Shown: positions 1 to 7,412 of the stretch, in pieces | Layout of the letters: every line of letters starts with the position of its first letter | Numbering within the stretch: the stretch's first letter is position 1 | Source: an uncultured Clostridia bacterium | Lineage (GTDB): Bacteria > Bacillota > Dehalobacteriia > UBA4068 > JAAVYR01 | Direction of reading: 5' to 3' | Assembly: GCA_946562005.1 (NCBI GenBank) | Contig: CAMNVD010000020.1 | Coordinates: 1-16,220, forward strand | Length of the DNA: 16,220 nucleotides | Notes under the pieces: model-generated | What the model saw: only the letters and a program-made list of their open reading frames with translations | What the model was told of the DNA's origin: nothing | The model's database searches: none | Translations under genes and position numbers: made by a program

Positions 1-28
1 CGTAAAATCATAGGTTATCATCCATTGT

Positions 29-87
29 CATTCTAATGGAGTGTTTGGATTCTTCGACTTCGCTTACGCTTCGCTCAGAATAATAAG
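29..87. repeat. R1 repeat with a diverged inverted partner
   Basis: GATTCTTCGACTTCGCTTAC, GCTTCGCTCAGAATAATAAG (48-87) is an R1 unit with an internal expansion of the CTTCG motif. Just before it, CATTCTAATGGAGTGTTTGGATTC (29-52) looks like a decayed unit in the opposite orientation, as in the pair at 7219-7303. CCATT/AATGG (22-39) adds a small hairpin. It lies after the dipeptidase stop codon; no T-rich terminator is clear in 1-109. Confidence 0.6.
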
Positions 88-109
88 AAAAGAACATATT
101 GTTTTTTTC

Positions 110-1510
110 TTATTTGATAAGCTCATAAATGGCCTGAGCATAAATTTTCGTCATTAAAATCAAATCAGGAATATAAATATGCTCATTCGCCTGATGAACG
201 CAATCAATACTATGAGGAAACATGGGCCCAAAGGCAACAAAATTATTCAAAGCACGGCAATAAGTGCCACCGCCAATAACCAAGGGCTTGGTAAAGTCTC
301 TTGTCATTTCTTGATAAACCCCGCACAGCTTTTCTACCAGCGGATGGTCGGCCGGCACATACAAAGGGGCTTTATGCTCATTGATTTGTAAATCCATAGA
401 CTTGGCCACAGCGTGCTCATCCAGCTCATGCCAAATCATAGCAAAATCGGCAGTAATGGGGTAGCGTACGTCCATCTGACAAACGGCAGTACCGTCTTTG
501 GCACGGAATTCTCCCATATTCATGGTAAGCGGACCAGAAATCTCATCTGCACAAGCGACACCCGTTCCTTTGCCATCATAACCGTCTAAAAACAGCACGG
601 TATATTTCTTCAACATCCGTTTGATATTTTGGTCCAAACCGCTAACAGTCAGCAAAAAGGGCAGCAAAATGCCAATAGCATTGACCCCCATATCTGGACG
701 GGAACCATGGCAAGATTTTCCTTTGGCTATGACAGTCATAGTCACCCCCTCATCCTCCAGGATGATGGCGCTTTTATCTGTCAGCTTCTTATATGCCCGT
801 TCTAACTGATAACGTCCTTCGGAACTAACAAAAAAGGTAGCTTTTGCTTCTCCGGGCACCACATTAGGCGCTGTGCCGCCCACAATCTCCTTCAACATTA
901 AGTCCACGCCTTTGCCTGTAGAGTAGTGGTCGGTGACGCTAAACTGCAAAATGCCCTTTTCCCCATGGATAACAGGAAAGTCCCCATCAGGAGAAAAGCC
1001 CATAACCGGCACTTCCTCATTGCGCAAATAGTAATCAATACAGCCAAATCCTTCTTCTTCATTAAGGCCCATAATATGCCGGACCCGCTTGGTAATAGAA
1101 AGACCGCTAAGCTTAATCACCCATAAAGCAAACAGCGCCGCAACAGTGGGACCTTTATCATCCATGGCGCCGCGTCCATAAATACAATCATCCTGCACCA
1201 GACCGCCAAAAGGAGGCAGTTTCCATCCGGCGCCTGCCGGCACCACATCTAAATGGCTGAGCACACCTATTAATTCTTCTCCTTCTCCCAGCTCTGCATA
1301 GCCTACATAACCCTGCATATTTTTATGCACAAGACCCATTTGGTCTGCCATATGCATCATGAAGTCCAGGGCCTCCGCAGGACCCTTACCGAAGGGCTGA
1401 TAAGGCCGGTCCCCATAGCTATAGACGCTTTCAATGGTCAAAAGCTTTTGTGTAGTTGCAATGATTTTTGAGGCATATTTATCGACTAAGTCATTTAAGA
1501 TTTTTTCCAT
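110..1510 (-). CDS. pepV: PepV-type M20 family dipeptidase
   Basis: Zinc-dependent cytoplasmic dipeptidase that cleaves dipeptides and releases free amino acids (M20 metallopeptidase clan, PepV/Sapep branch). The 466-residue length matches PepV. Metal and catalytic residues are all visible: H86 in SHLDVVPAG, the bridging Asp in GRGAMDDKGP (D117/D118), the catalytic and ligand Glu run at E151-E153 in LNEEEG, D175 in FSPDGDFP, and H439 in VHQANEH near the C-terminus. A lid domain lies between about residues 190 and 380. The ATG at 1510 is preceded by AAAGGAG, 6-7 bases away. An extended -10 promoter lies upstream, so the gene is probably transcribed alone. The XRE regulator gene sits 186 bp upstream on the same strand. 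What is inferred: the exact substrate range; a beta-Ala-Xaa dipeptidase label would also fit. Confidence 0.93.
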   Translation of the reverse strand: MEKILNDLVDKYASKIIATTQKLLTIESVYSYGDRPYQPFGKGPAEALDFMMHMADQMGLVHKNMQGYVGYAELGEGEELIGVLSHLDVVPAGAGWKLPPFGGLVQDDCIYGRGAMDDKGPTVAALFALWVIKLSGLSITKRVRHIMGLNEEEGFGCIDYYLRNEEVPVMGFSPDGDFPVIHGEKGILQFSVTDHYSTGKGVDLMLKEIVGGTAPNVVPGEAKATFFVSSEGRYQLERAYKKLTDKSAIILEDEGVTMTVIAKGKSCHGSRPDMGVNAIGILLPFLLTVSGLDQNIKRMLKKYTVLFLDGYDGKGTGVACADEISGPLTMNMGEFRAKDGTAVCQMDVRYPITADFAMIWHELDEHAVAKSMDLQINEHKAPLYVPADHPLVEKLCGVYQEMTRDFTKPLVIGGGTYCRALNNFVAFGPMFPHSIDCVHQANEHIYIPDLILMTKIYAQAIYELIK

Positions 1511-1549
1511 GCAAATGCTCCTTTGGCTAGTATCAAAATTATCCCCTAT

Positions 1550-1578
1550 ATTCTAACATAATTCGACAATTATGAAAA
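1550..1578 (-). promoter_or_regulatory. Predicted extended -10 promoter of the dipeptidase gene
   Basis: On the minus strand TG-T-TAGAAT (extended -10; hexamer at 1550-1555) is preceded, after a 17-bp spacer, by TTTTCA (1573-1578), a 4/6 match to the -35 consensus. Transcription would start near 1543, giving a leader of about 33 nt that contains the AAAGGAG ribosome binding site. Confidence 0.5.
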
Positions 1579-1645
1579 TATGTCCCACTCTTAAGAAAAG
1601 CAATATCTATAATCTATCCACGCAAAGCAATCCCTATACACGCAG

Positions 1646-1685
1646 AAAGATTCTTCCCATTGATGCAGAACAACGAAGAATCTTT
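1646..1685. repeat. 11-bp perfect inverted repeat, R1-related
   Basis: AAAGATTCTTC (1646-1656) and GAAGAATCTTT (1675-1685) are perfect reverse complements around an 18-nt loop that contains CAGAA. The arms carry the GATTCTTC motif of the R1 repeats found elsewhere in the window. It lies just after the regulator stop codon, but no T-run follows on the minus strand, so it is not a classical terminator. Confidence 0.6.
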
Positions 1686-1708
1686 TATGAATGTTTTTAT
1701 GAATGTTT
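1685..1708. repeat. 12-bp perfect tandem duplication across the regulator stop codon
   Basis: On the minus strand AAACATTCATAA occurs twice head to tail (1708-1697 and 1696-1685). The first unit encodes Lys-His-Ser-stop at the end of the XRE regulator; the second repeats it in frame, giving a backup stop codon. Confidence 0.85.
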
Positions 1709-2044
1709 TAAATTTTTTTCCAGCGTATCTTTGGTTGCTTTTAATACATCAACAAGGATTCGAATATCATCATTGGAACATTGTGAAAAAATCTCTTGAG
1801 CCTCTTTATTATAAATAGGAAAAGAATGCTGCACATTATCACAAAGAAGTTCATCCACAGAAACAGAAAGCGCATTGGCAATCCGAATAATCACAGCAAG
1901 GCTCATCCGAGCATTTCCTGTTTCGATATTGCTCATATATACAGTAGAAAGCTTCACCTGATTGGCTAAGGCTTCTTGCGTCATTTTCCGTTTTAACCTA
2001 GCTATTTTTATTCTCAAACCAATCGCTCCATAATCTATTGTCAT
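1697..2044 (-). CDS. XRE-family HTH transcriptional regulator
   Basis: Small DNA-binding regulator of 115 residues. Residues about 8-66 form a Cro/C1-type helix-turn-helix (LRIKIARLKRKMTQEALANQ, then VYMSNIETGNARMSLAVIIRIA and LSVSVDELL). The remaining C-terminal 45 residues are charged and helical, probably for dimer contacts. The ATG at 2044 has AAGAGG 7 bases upstream. No sensor domain is visible. Its nearest downstream neighbour is the dipeptidase gene, but that has its own promoter and the 186-bp gap makes co-transcription uncertain. An 8-bp inverted repeat straddling its start (2043-2078) could be an autoregulatory operator. The targets are unknown. The last codons are part of a 12-bp tandem duplication that repeats Lys-His-Ser-stop. 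Confidence 0.88.
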   Translation of the reverse strand: MTIDYGAIGLRIKIARLKRKMTQEALANQVKLSTVYMSNIETGNARMSLAVIIRIANALSVSVDELLCDNVQHSFPIYNKEAQEIFSQCSNDDIRILVDVLKATKDTLEKNLKHS

Positions 2045-2078
2045 ACTGTTGCCTCTTTATTTGAAATAGTAACAGTAT
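2043..2078. promoter_or_regulatory. Inverted repeat at the XRE start, possible operator
   Basis: ATACTGTT (2043-2050) and AACAGTAT (2071-2078) are perfect 8-bp inverted copies separated by 20 bp. The first arm overlaps the start codon of the XRE gene. Its position in the leader of a small Cro/C1-type regulator fits an autoregulatory site, or a leader hairpin that encloses the ribosome binding site. I could not assign a convincing promoter for this gene. Confidence 0.45.
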
Positions 2079-2212
2079 CCATTGTAATTTAAAGAAAAAC
2101 TTATTTTAATACATGATATAAATTATTTCCTTCTATTGTTTATATTTTTAAATTATAGAAATATATTCTCTCTTTAGTTTATTCCACACAAAAATAGCTG
2201 AAGAACTCATAC

Positions 2213-2248
2213 AAAAAAAGGAAGCGGCAAAGACACCGCTTCCTTTTT
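2213..2248 (-). terminator. Rho-independent terminator after trkH
   Basis: A perfect 13-bp stem (AAAAAGGAAGCGG at 2215-2227 with its complement at 2236-2248) encloses an 8-nt loop. On the minus strand it is followed by seven T. It lies 17 bp after the trkH stop. The flanking A and T runs make it look bidirectional. Confidence 0.9.
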
Positions 2249-2264
2249 ATGCTTAGGATTAAGA

Positions 2265-3710
2265 CTATTTTTTTCTATAGAACATAGGTAGCACCAAAAG
2301 AAGAATAGGGAAAATCTCTAACCGCCCCAACAGCATATAAAAACTGAGTAAGAGCTTAGACAAACCGGAAAACTCTGCAAAGCTCCCCATAGGGCCTACC
2401 AAACCAAAACCAGGCCCCACATTGCCAAGGCACGCAATGACAGCGCTGAGATTGGTCTCAAAATCAAATCCATTGAGAGAGATGAAAAACACCCCGACAA
2501 AGATGAGCAGCATATAGCAAGTGAAAAAGGTATTTACCCCATGGATAGTTTCTCTCTCTACAGGTTTTCCATTCAGTTTAATCACATTCACCACCCGTGG
2601 ATGAATGAGACGCAGGATTTCAGCAGCAGTCTTTTTCATCAGGATGATAAAACGAGAGACCTTAATGCCGCCGCCAGTAGAGCCGCCGCAAGCACCGATA
2701 ATCATCAAAAGAAACAATACGGTTTTCGCAAAGGTAGGCCACTGATTATAGTCTGTGGTGCTAAAGCCGGTAGACGAGATAATGGAACATACCTGGAAAT
2801 AACTATGAGCCGCCGCCTCTTCCCAGCCCGGAAAGAAACCTACCACGTCTATGGTAATACAAACCGTAGCGAAGGCAATAATCAAAAGAAACCAACGCAA
2901 TTCTTCGTTTTTCCAGATTTGCTTCCACTGCCGCGCCAAAAGAAAATAATACAAATTAAAATTCATAGCAAAGAGCATCATAAAGACGCTAATCACCATA
3001 ATCAGATAATAATTATCTCCATAGCTGCCAATGCTTAAGTTTTTCATAGAAAAGCCACCAGTACCGGCAGTGGACATGGCATGGACCACACTATCAAAAA
3101 GAGGCATCCCACCAAGAAGCAAAAGAACGACCTCAATAACTGTCATCCCCAGATAAATAGCGTATAAGATTTTCGCCGTGTTTTTCATCTTAGGAACAAT
3201 CTTCCCTACGTCAGGGCCGGTCATCTCTGCCCGGATAAGATGGATGGACCGCCCCTCGGCAAGAGAAACCATACTGAGCATAAACACCAGCACCCCCATG
3301 CCGCCTATCCAGTGGATAAAGCACCGCCAAAACAAAATGCTGGGAGGCAGCTGCTCTACTGCCGGCAAAATACTCGCCCCGGTGGTGGTAAAGCCAGAAA
3401 CAGCCTCAAAAAGGCAATCAATAAAAGAGGGAAAGGTCCCGCTAAACCAAAAGGGCAGCGCCCCAAAAAAGGAAATCAATATCCAAGCAAGGGCTACCGT
3501 CATAAAACCGTCCTTAGCATAGATGGTCTGGTCCTTCACTTTAATCCAAGAAAACAAACTGCTACCAACGATGAGCACAGCCATACTTTCTAAAAAAGCA
3601 AGCGTCATACCATCCTGATAAATAAGAGCAACTGCAAGGGGTACAATGAGTAGCATAGCCTCTAGCCGCAGGGCCCGACTGGCTACCCAAAATATCATAT
3701 TATAATTCAT
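2265..3710 (-). CDS. trkH: TrkH-type potassium uptake membrane subunit
   Basis: Ion-conducting subunit of a Trk/Ktr potassium transporter in the cytoplasmic membrane. About 481 residues with ten or more hydrophobic segments. The four pore-loop signatures are readable: SGFTTTGAS, STAGTGGFS, SSTGFSTTDY and NVGPGFG, each carrying a selectivity-filter glycine. A glycine-rich GACGGSTGGGIKVSR stretch precedes the last third. A longer frame reaches a GTG at 3734. I prefer the ATG at 3710 (MNYNMIFW), because GAGGAG lies 6 bases upstream of it and the extra residues fall inside a repeat element. The gene follows trkA, which encodes the regulatory subunit; the 188-bp gap is filled by two R2 repeats. 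A strong terminator follows. Confidence 0.93.
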   Translation of the reverse strand: MNYNMIFWVASRALRLEAMLLIVPLAVALIYQDGMTLAFLESMAVLIVGSSLFSWIKVKDQTIYAKDGFMTVALAWILISFFGALPFWFSGTFPSFIDCLFEAVSGFTTTGASILPAVEQLPPSILFWRCFIHWIGGMGVLVFMLSMVSLAEGRSIHLIRAEMTGPDVGKIVPKMKNTAKILYAIYLGMTVIEVVLLLLGGMPLFDSVVHAMSTAGTGGFSMKNLSIGSYGDNYYLIMVISVFMMLFAMNFNLYYFLLARQWKQIWKNEELRWFLLIIAFATVCITIDVVGFFPGWEEAAAHSYFQVCSIISSTGFSTTDYNQWPTFAKTVLFLLMIIGACGGSTGGGIKVSRFIILMKKTAAEILRLIHPRVVNVIKLNGKPVERETIHGVNTFFTCYMLLIFVGVFFISLNGFDFETNLSAVIACLGNVGPGFGLVGPMGSFAEFSGLSKLLLSFYMLLGRLEIFPILLLVLPMFYRKK

Positions 3711-3729
3711 GGGAAACTCCTCATAATTC

Positions 3730-3807
3730 GCCACTTCCTACAAGTGCAAAACTTACTACCACCTAGGCAAAGTGTAAGTGTAGGAATTAATTGCTAAGCT
3801 TATCGTA
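3730..3807 (+). repeat. R2 repeat, copy a (truncated at right end)
   Basis: Member of an approximately 89-bp dispersed family, given here in the orientation that starts with (T)GCCACTT. It shares GCAAAACTTACTACC and CCTAGGCAAAGTGTAAGTGT with the other copies. It ends at TCGTA, where copy b begins, so the last 10 bp or so of its right inverted repeat are missing. It lies between trkA and trkH, just upstream of the trkH ribosome binding site. Confidence 0.8.
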
Positions 3808-3895
3808 TGCCACTTTTTACGAGGGCAAAATTTACTACCACCTAAGCAAAGCGTAAGTGTAAGAAGTAATTCCAAATACTTCGTATTACGTGGTA
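3808..3895 (+). repeat. R2 repeat, copy b
   Basis: An 88-bp copy with both ends: TGCCACTTTTTACGA on the left and TCGTATTACGTGGTA on the right, imperfect inverted repeats of each other. It is in tandem with copy a. Its right end lies 3 bp from the trkA stop codon (3899-3901). Confidence 0.85.
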
Positions 3896-3898
3896 TGT

Positions 3899-5266
3899 TT
3901 AAAAGTAGCTTTCATTTAAAATATCGTTAATCTCAAGAAAACCACTTTCCTTGGTAATGACAATGACATTATCCCCCTGACAAAGGATATCATTCCCATT
4001 GGGGATAATCAGCTGGCTGCCCCGTAAGATACGAGCGATAAGCACATGGGGCTTTAAGGGGATATCCTTCAGCGGCACCCCCAAAAAGGCGCAATCCTCA
4101 CGAATGCGAAACTCCAGCGCCTCTACCTTTTGGTTGACGATTTTCGTCATAGCCTCTACGCTGCTGCCCCAGGAATTTTGCAAGGCCCGCACATAACGGA
4201 TAATCTTATTGGCAGAAACCAATCGAGGAGATACCATGCTGTCCAAACCGAGATTTTCTAATACTTCGCTAAAGGACTGACGGTTTACCTTAGTGATGAC
4301 TTTATCCACTTGACGGGACACAGCAAACATGGACATGATGACATTTTCTTCATCAAAATTGGTTAACGCCACAAAAGCGTCTACATCATCAATGCCCTCT
4401 TCCATAAGAATATCCTGGTCAGAGCCATCCCCCTGGATGATGATAGCCTTAGGCAAAGACTCCGAAAGAGCCAAGCACCGGGCTCTATCCTTTTCAATAA
4501 TCTTTACCTTAATGCCGCTGCCTAAGAGGAGCTTCGCTAAATAATAGCCAATTTTCCCGCCGCCAATGAGCATGGTGGTCTTAATGGTTTTTTTCAAAAT
4601 GCCAATCTGTTGAAAAAAAGAAGCAATCTCCTGAGGAGAACCAGTAATGCTGACTTTATCCCCTTCTGCTAAGGTAAAATCACCGCCGGGGATAAATACC
4701 TCGTTGCCCCGCTGTACGGCGCAAACTAAGAGCTTCACCCCATAAATTTTTGGTAATTCATAAAGAGGCATATCAATGAGACGACTATCTTTATTCACTT
4801 TAAACTCAACGATTTCTACTCTGCCTTTGGCAAAAAAGTCAATCTTCATAGCAGAGGGAAAACGGATGAGCCGAGACATGGCTGTAGCCGCCTCTAACTC
4901 CGGATTTACCGAAAGACTTAGACCTAAGTCGTCCTTGATAAAGTAAAGGCTGCTACTATATTCTGGATTGCGGATGCGCGCTACGGTATATTTGGCGCCT
5001 AGCTTGCGGGCAAGAAGGCAACAAATAATATTAGTTTCGTCTCCGGAAGTAACTGCGATGACTAAATCTGCAACAGCAATGCCAGCTTCCTTTAGCACGT
5101 CGACGCTGACAGCATTCCCCTGAAGAGAAATAATATCTAAAGCATTGGTAAACTTCGCCAGCGCTTCTGGGTTATTATCAATGACTACGATATTATGGTC
5201 TTCCTGGGCAAGCTGCTGCGTCAGGGTAAAGCCCAGCTTACCACCGCCGATAATTACAATATTCAT
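3899..5266 (-). CDS. trkA: TrkA potassium uptake regulatory subunit
   Basis: Cytoplasmic NAD(H)-binding gating subunit of the Trk potassium system. About 455 residues with the full duplicated layout: RCK/Rossmann domain 1 (MNIVIIGGGKLGFTLTQQL, acidic residue at the end of beta-2 in VVIDNN), TrkA_C domain (about 140-220), Rossmann domain 2 (MLIGGGKIGYYLAKLL, then VKIIEKD) and a second TrkA_C domain (about 370-455). A longer frame begins at a GTG at 5281. That GTG overlaps the Shine-Dalgarno sequence GAGGA, which lies 8 bases before the ATG at 5266, so the ATG is chosen. A good promoter is visible at 5303-5331. trkH follows on the same strand, so the two form the usual operon. Confidence 0.94.
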   Translation of the reverse strand: MNIVIIGGGKLGFTLTQQLAQEDHNIVVIDNNPEALAKFTNALDIISLQGNAVSVDVLKEAGIAVADLVIAVTSGDETNIICCLLARKLGAKYTVARIRNPEYSSSLYFIKDDLGLSLSVNPELEAATAMSRLIRFPSAMKIDFFAKGRVEIVEFKVNKDSRLIDMPLYELPKIYGVKLLVCAVQRGNEVFIPGGDFTLAEGDKVSITGSPQEIASFFQQIGILKKTIKTTMLIGGGKIGYYLAKLLLGSGIKVKIIEKDRARCLALSESLPKAIIIQGDGSDQDILMEEGIDDVDAFVALTNFDEENVIMSMFAVSRQVDKVITKVNRQSFSEVLENLGLDSMVSPRLVSANKIIRYVRALQNSWGSSVEAMTKIVNQKVEALEFRIREDCAFLGVPLKDIPLKPHVLIARILRGSQLIIPNGNDILCQGDNVIVITKESGFLEINDILNESYF

Positions 5267-5302
5267 AGATGATGTCCTCACAAAAACAACTCTTCAGCCT
5301 CT

Positions 5303-5331
5303 AAAGTAACCCTTTTCTCTCAGAAAGTCAA
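5303..5331 (-). promoter_or_regulatory. Predicted sigma-A promoter of trkA-trkH
   Basis: On the minus strand TTGACT (5326-5331) and TACTTT (5303-5308) are separated by exactly 17 bp. The start would fall near 5296, giving a leader of about 30 nt with GAGGA before the trkA ATG. Confidence 0.6.
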
Positions 5332-5511
5332 TATAAAAAACCAGGAATTATTTTCTTCCGAAGGACATAGCGGTCTAGACTATTGGAGCTTTGCTTTATC
5401 CGCTACCGCACTAGGGCGATGAATATCTACCACATGGGAAATCTCTGCCATAGCGTCCAATAATGCTTCGGCATTGTGTTCGCATTTAAACATACTAAGC
5501 GGCAAAGTCCG

Positions 5512-5526
5512 TACGAAGTGCCTGGT
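5512..5526. repeat. Possible decayed R2 end after the Cdd1-type gene
   Basis: GTACGAAGTG followed by CC (plus strand) matches the terminal inverted repeat of R2 copy e, and it sits 3 bp from the stop codon of the gene ending at 5529, the same position that other R2 copies take. The internal part and the far end are not convincingly alike, so this is only a candidate. The rest of 5281-5528 shows the trkA promoter and no clear terminator. Confidence 0.3.
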
Positions 5527-5528
5527 CT

Positions 5529-5795
5529 TTATTTCTCCGGATATGTATGGTCTTTCCAATACCACCACTTCAGCTTTTCTTCCTCATAGACATCATTCTC
5601 GGCAAAGTAAACGGCACAACGGAACACATACAGCACACAACGGTCATCCTGATAGCCTTTATAAAGACACTCTTTTTCATACAGCGCCTCCGGGCTTTGT
5701 CCCTGCAAATCTGCAACAGTAGTAATGCCCATCTCTTCTAACACAGCTGCAATTTTGGGTCCCACACCGGGTATTTTAGTTAATTCGCTAGCCAT
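5529..5795 (-). CDS. Cdd1-type helix-hairpin-helix protein
   Basis: Small 88-residue protein of the family often labelled 'pathogenicity locus' (Cdd1). It begins with a helix-hairpin-helix at residues about 5-32 (LTKIPGVGPKIAAVLEEMGI), a fold that usually binds DNA or mediates protein contacts. The family-typical tail follows: LYEKECLYKGYQDDRCVLYVFRC, AVYFAE and KLKWWYWKD. Five cysteines, two of them in the DRCVLYVFRC segment. The ATG at 5795 has an AGG-containing site 8 bases upstream and lies 18 bp after the methyltransferase stop codon, so the two are probably co-transcribed. The biochemical role of the family is not known to me, and the operon partner is the only functional clue (nucleic acid related). 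Confidence 0.8.
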   Translation of the reverse strand: MASELTKIPGVGPKIAAVLEEMGITTVADLQGQSPEALYEKECLYKGYQDDRCVLYVFRCAVYFAENDVYEEEKLKWWYWKDHTYPEK

Positions 5796-5813
5796 CGGTT
5801 TCGCCTGCCTTTC

Positions 5814-7190
5814 TTATTGATTACGGGAAAAGAAACAAACATTTTCAACATGGGATGTCTGGGGAAACAAGTCTACCGGCTGCACTTTTTTCAACTGATA
5901 ACCTAGCTCGCCTAAGCGCCCCGCATCCCGGGCAAGGGAAGCCCCATGACAGGAAATATAGATGAGATAGGGAAACCCTGCTTGGGCACAGGAAACAAGC
6001 ACTGATTCTTCACAGCCGCTGCGGGGCGGGTCCAGGATAGCTACACTTTTCCTAATGGCCTGCGGAGAGGCAAATGATTCCTGGCCGAGCAGCTTAGGCA
6101 GTACCTCTTCACATAAGCCAGTAAAGTAATGGCCCCTTACTCCATTAGCAAGCGCATTCTCTTTAGCGCTTACGACTGCCTCTGGCACTACTTCGATACC
6201 CACTACCGTCTGTCCGGGAGAGGCTAGGCTAATGCCGATGGTACCGATGCCACAATAAATATCCCAAAGATAGTCTACCGTTATGGGCAACTGCTCTAGT
6301 ATCTCTCTTGCCTCACCATAAAGCCGCTCAGTCTGCTGGAGATTTACCTGGAGAAAATCTTTTGCGCCCCAGAAAAATAACTTATCCATCAGGGATATGG
6401 AGAGCTTTTCTTCTCCATAGAGCAGCCGAAAATCCTGGAAAAAGTATCCATCCCAGGGGGTCTTTTTGCCATAATTATACCAGAGACTTGTAATAGGCAA
6501 ATTTTCCCGTTGCAAAAAGGCAGTCCGCTCCTGCATATCCGACTGATAGGCGCCCTCACAAAGAAACGCTACTAGGCAGCCACCGTCTATATTACTTTCT
6601 TTTATCAGCACATGGCGTAAGCCGTCCATACCAACAAGTCCATCCTGCTGCTGCAAACAGGCAATAATCTCATTAATATTTGGCGTAGTTAAAAGACAAT
6701 GAGAAATGGGCGCAATCCTTTTGCTTCCAGGCTGGAAAAAGCCCAGCCCACCGCTGGTTTTATCATAGTGGAGATAGACTCGGTTGCGATAGCCCCACGG
6801 CTCATCAGCACCGATAATAGGTAAGATATCTGCCTCTGTAACGCCGCCAATACGGGACAACTGCTGTCGGACTGCATCCTCCTTAGCGGTAAGCTGTCCG
6901 CCATAGGCAAGATGTGACAGCTGACAGCCGCCGCACTGCACACTACTAGGGCAACTAGGCATCACCCGCTGAGGACTGGCAGTTATCCGCTCCACTACTT
7001 CCCCCCAAGCATAACGCTTCTTTTTGCCTAATATTTTCACCTGGACCATTTCCCCGGGAAGAGCGCCGGCAGCAAAGACCGCCATACCATCTATACGTCC
7101 CACGCCTTTCCCCTCTGTGGTGAGACCAGTAACCATTAGAGGGTAGACTTGGCCTATATTAATAGCGTTGTCTTTTGTTTGTTCTCTCAT
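5814..7190 (-). CDS. rlmD: 23S rRNA (uracil-5-)-methyltransferase, RlmD/RlmCD family
   Basis: SAM-dependent m5U methyltransferase of the TrmA/RumA family, 458 residues. Residues about 10-70 form a TRAM domain. A four-cysteine iron-sulphur site is complete (C80, C86, C89 in CPSSVQCGGC, and C165). The SAM motif is WDIYCGIGTIGIS (about 309-321). DPPRSGC (388-393) and the catalytic cysteine C414 in YISCHGASLARD follow, with the general base E449 in SHVENV. The residues after the catalytic Cys (HGAS) differ from the usual NPAT/NPxT. The ATG at 7190 has TAGGA about 10 bases upstream, a slightly long spacing. The paralogue type (U747, U1939 or both) cannot be settled by eye. It is followed at 18 bp by the Cdd1-type gene. 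Confidence 0.9.
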   Translation of the reverse strand: MREQTKDNAINIGQVYPLMVTGLTTEGKGVGRIDGMAVFAAGALPGEMVQVKILGKKKRYAWGEVVERITASPQRVMPSCPSSVQCGGCQLSHLAYGGQLTAKEDAVRQQLSRIGGVTEADILPIIGADEPWGYRNRVYLHYDKTSGGLGFFQPGSKRIAPISHCLLTTPNINEIIACLQQQDGLVGMDGLRHVLIKESNIDGGCLVAFLCEGAYQSDMQERTAFLQRENLPITSLWYNYGKKTPWDGYFFQDFRLLYGEEKLSISLMDKLFFWGAKDFLQVNLQQTERLYGEAREILEQLPITVDYLWDIYCGIGTIGISLASPGQTVVGIEVVPEAVVSAKENALANGVRGHYFTGLCEEVLPKLLGQESFASPQAIRKSVAILDPPRSGCEESVLVSCAQAGFPYLIYISCHGASLARDAGRLGELGYQLKKVQPVDLFPQTSHVENVCFFSRNQ

Positions 7191-7218
7191 AAAATATAAT
7201 TCCTAACATATGTTTTTA

Positions 7219-7303
7219 GATTCTTCGCCGTTTCTCTCCTCAGAATGATATTTAGAGGTAGTTGGTGCTTCTCTATTGCCATTCTAAGCGAATGCAAAGA
7301 ATC
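7219..7303. repeat. R1 repeat, inverted pair
   Basis: GATTCTTCG...CTCAGAATG (7219-7248) faces CATTCTAAGCGAATGCAAAGAATC (7280-7303) across 31 bp, so two R1 units form a head-to-head pair upstream of the methyltransferase gene. Nothing else is recognised in 7191-7357. Confidence 0.7.
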
Positions 7304-7355
7304 GGAATTTCTTGCAACGAAAATTTGATAGCATTGATACACTGGAAGAAGAAAT

Positions 7356-7389
7356 AGATAAAACCCTCTCAGCTGCTAGCTTCGAGGGG
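7356..7389 (-). terminator. Likely terminator after the 7413 lipoprotein gene
   Basis: On the minus strand CCCTC-GA-AGCT, loop AGC, AGCT-GA-GAGGG forms a hairpin (7364-7388) with tandem G-A mismatches between two helices. It is followed by TTTTAT. It lies 24 bp after the stop codon at 7413. Confidence 0.6.
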
Positions 7390-7412
7390 CTGTTTCTTCT
7401 AGATTTTCCAGA

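Noticed and set aside
1572..1799. Plus-strand 75-codon frame crossing the regulator gene end
   Set aside because: It is half antisense to the XRE gene, contains the 12-bp duplication as a repeated peptide, and lacks a ribosome binding site.
2541..3593. Long plus-strand frames opposite trkH (up to 165 codons)
   Set aside because: They lie antisense to a clear trkH, have no family likeness and unlikely compositions; they are shadows of its codon use.
3711..3734. Longer trkH start at the GTG of 3734
   Set aside because: The ATG at 3710 has GAGGAG at ideal distance. The longer form has no ribosome site, and its start falls inside an R2 repeat.
3730..3895. Tandem R2 copies considered as a CRISPR-like or riboswitch structure
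   Set aside because: Only two adjacent units exist with no spacers, the same element recurs singly elsewhere on both strands, and no known riboswitch core motif is visible.
5267..5281. Longer trkA start at the GTG of 5281
   Set aside because: This GTG overlaps the Shine-Dalgarno of the ATG at 5266, and the extra residues precede the conserved MNIVIIGGG start of TrkA.
5380..5568. Minus-strand 62-codon frame overlapping the 3' end of the Cdd1-type gene
   Set aside because: It starts at a GTG inside the Cdd1-type gene with only a weak ribosome site 10 nt away. The sequence matches no family I know, and part of it runs over a possible R2 end. The Cdd1-type protein looks complete without it, so a frameshifted extension is not needed. 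A small unknown gene cannot be fully excluded.
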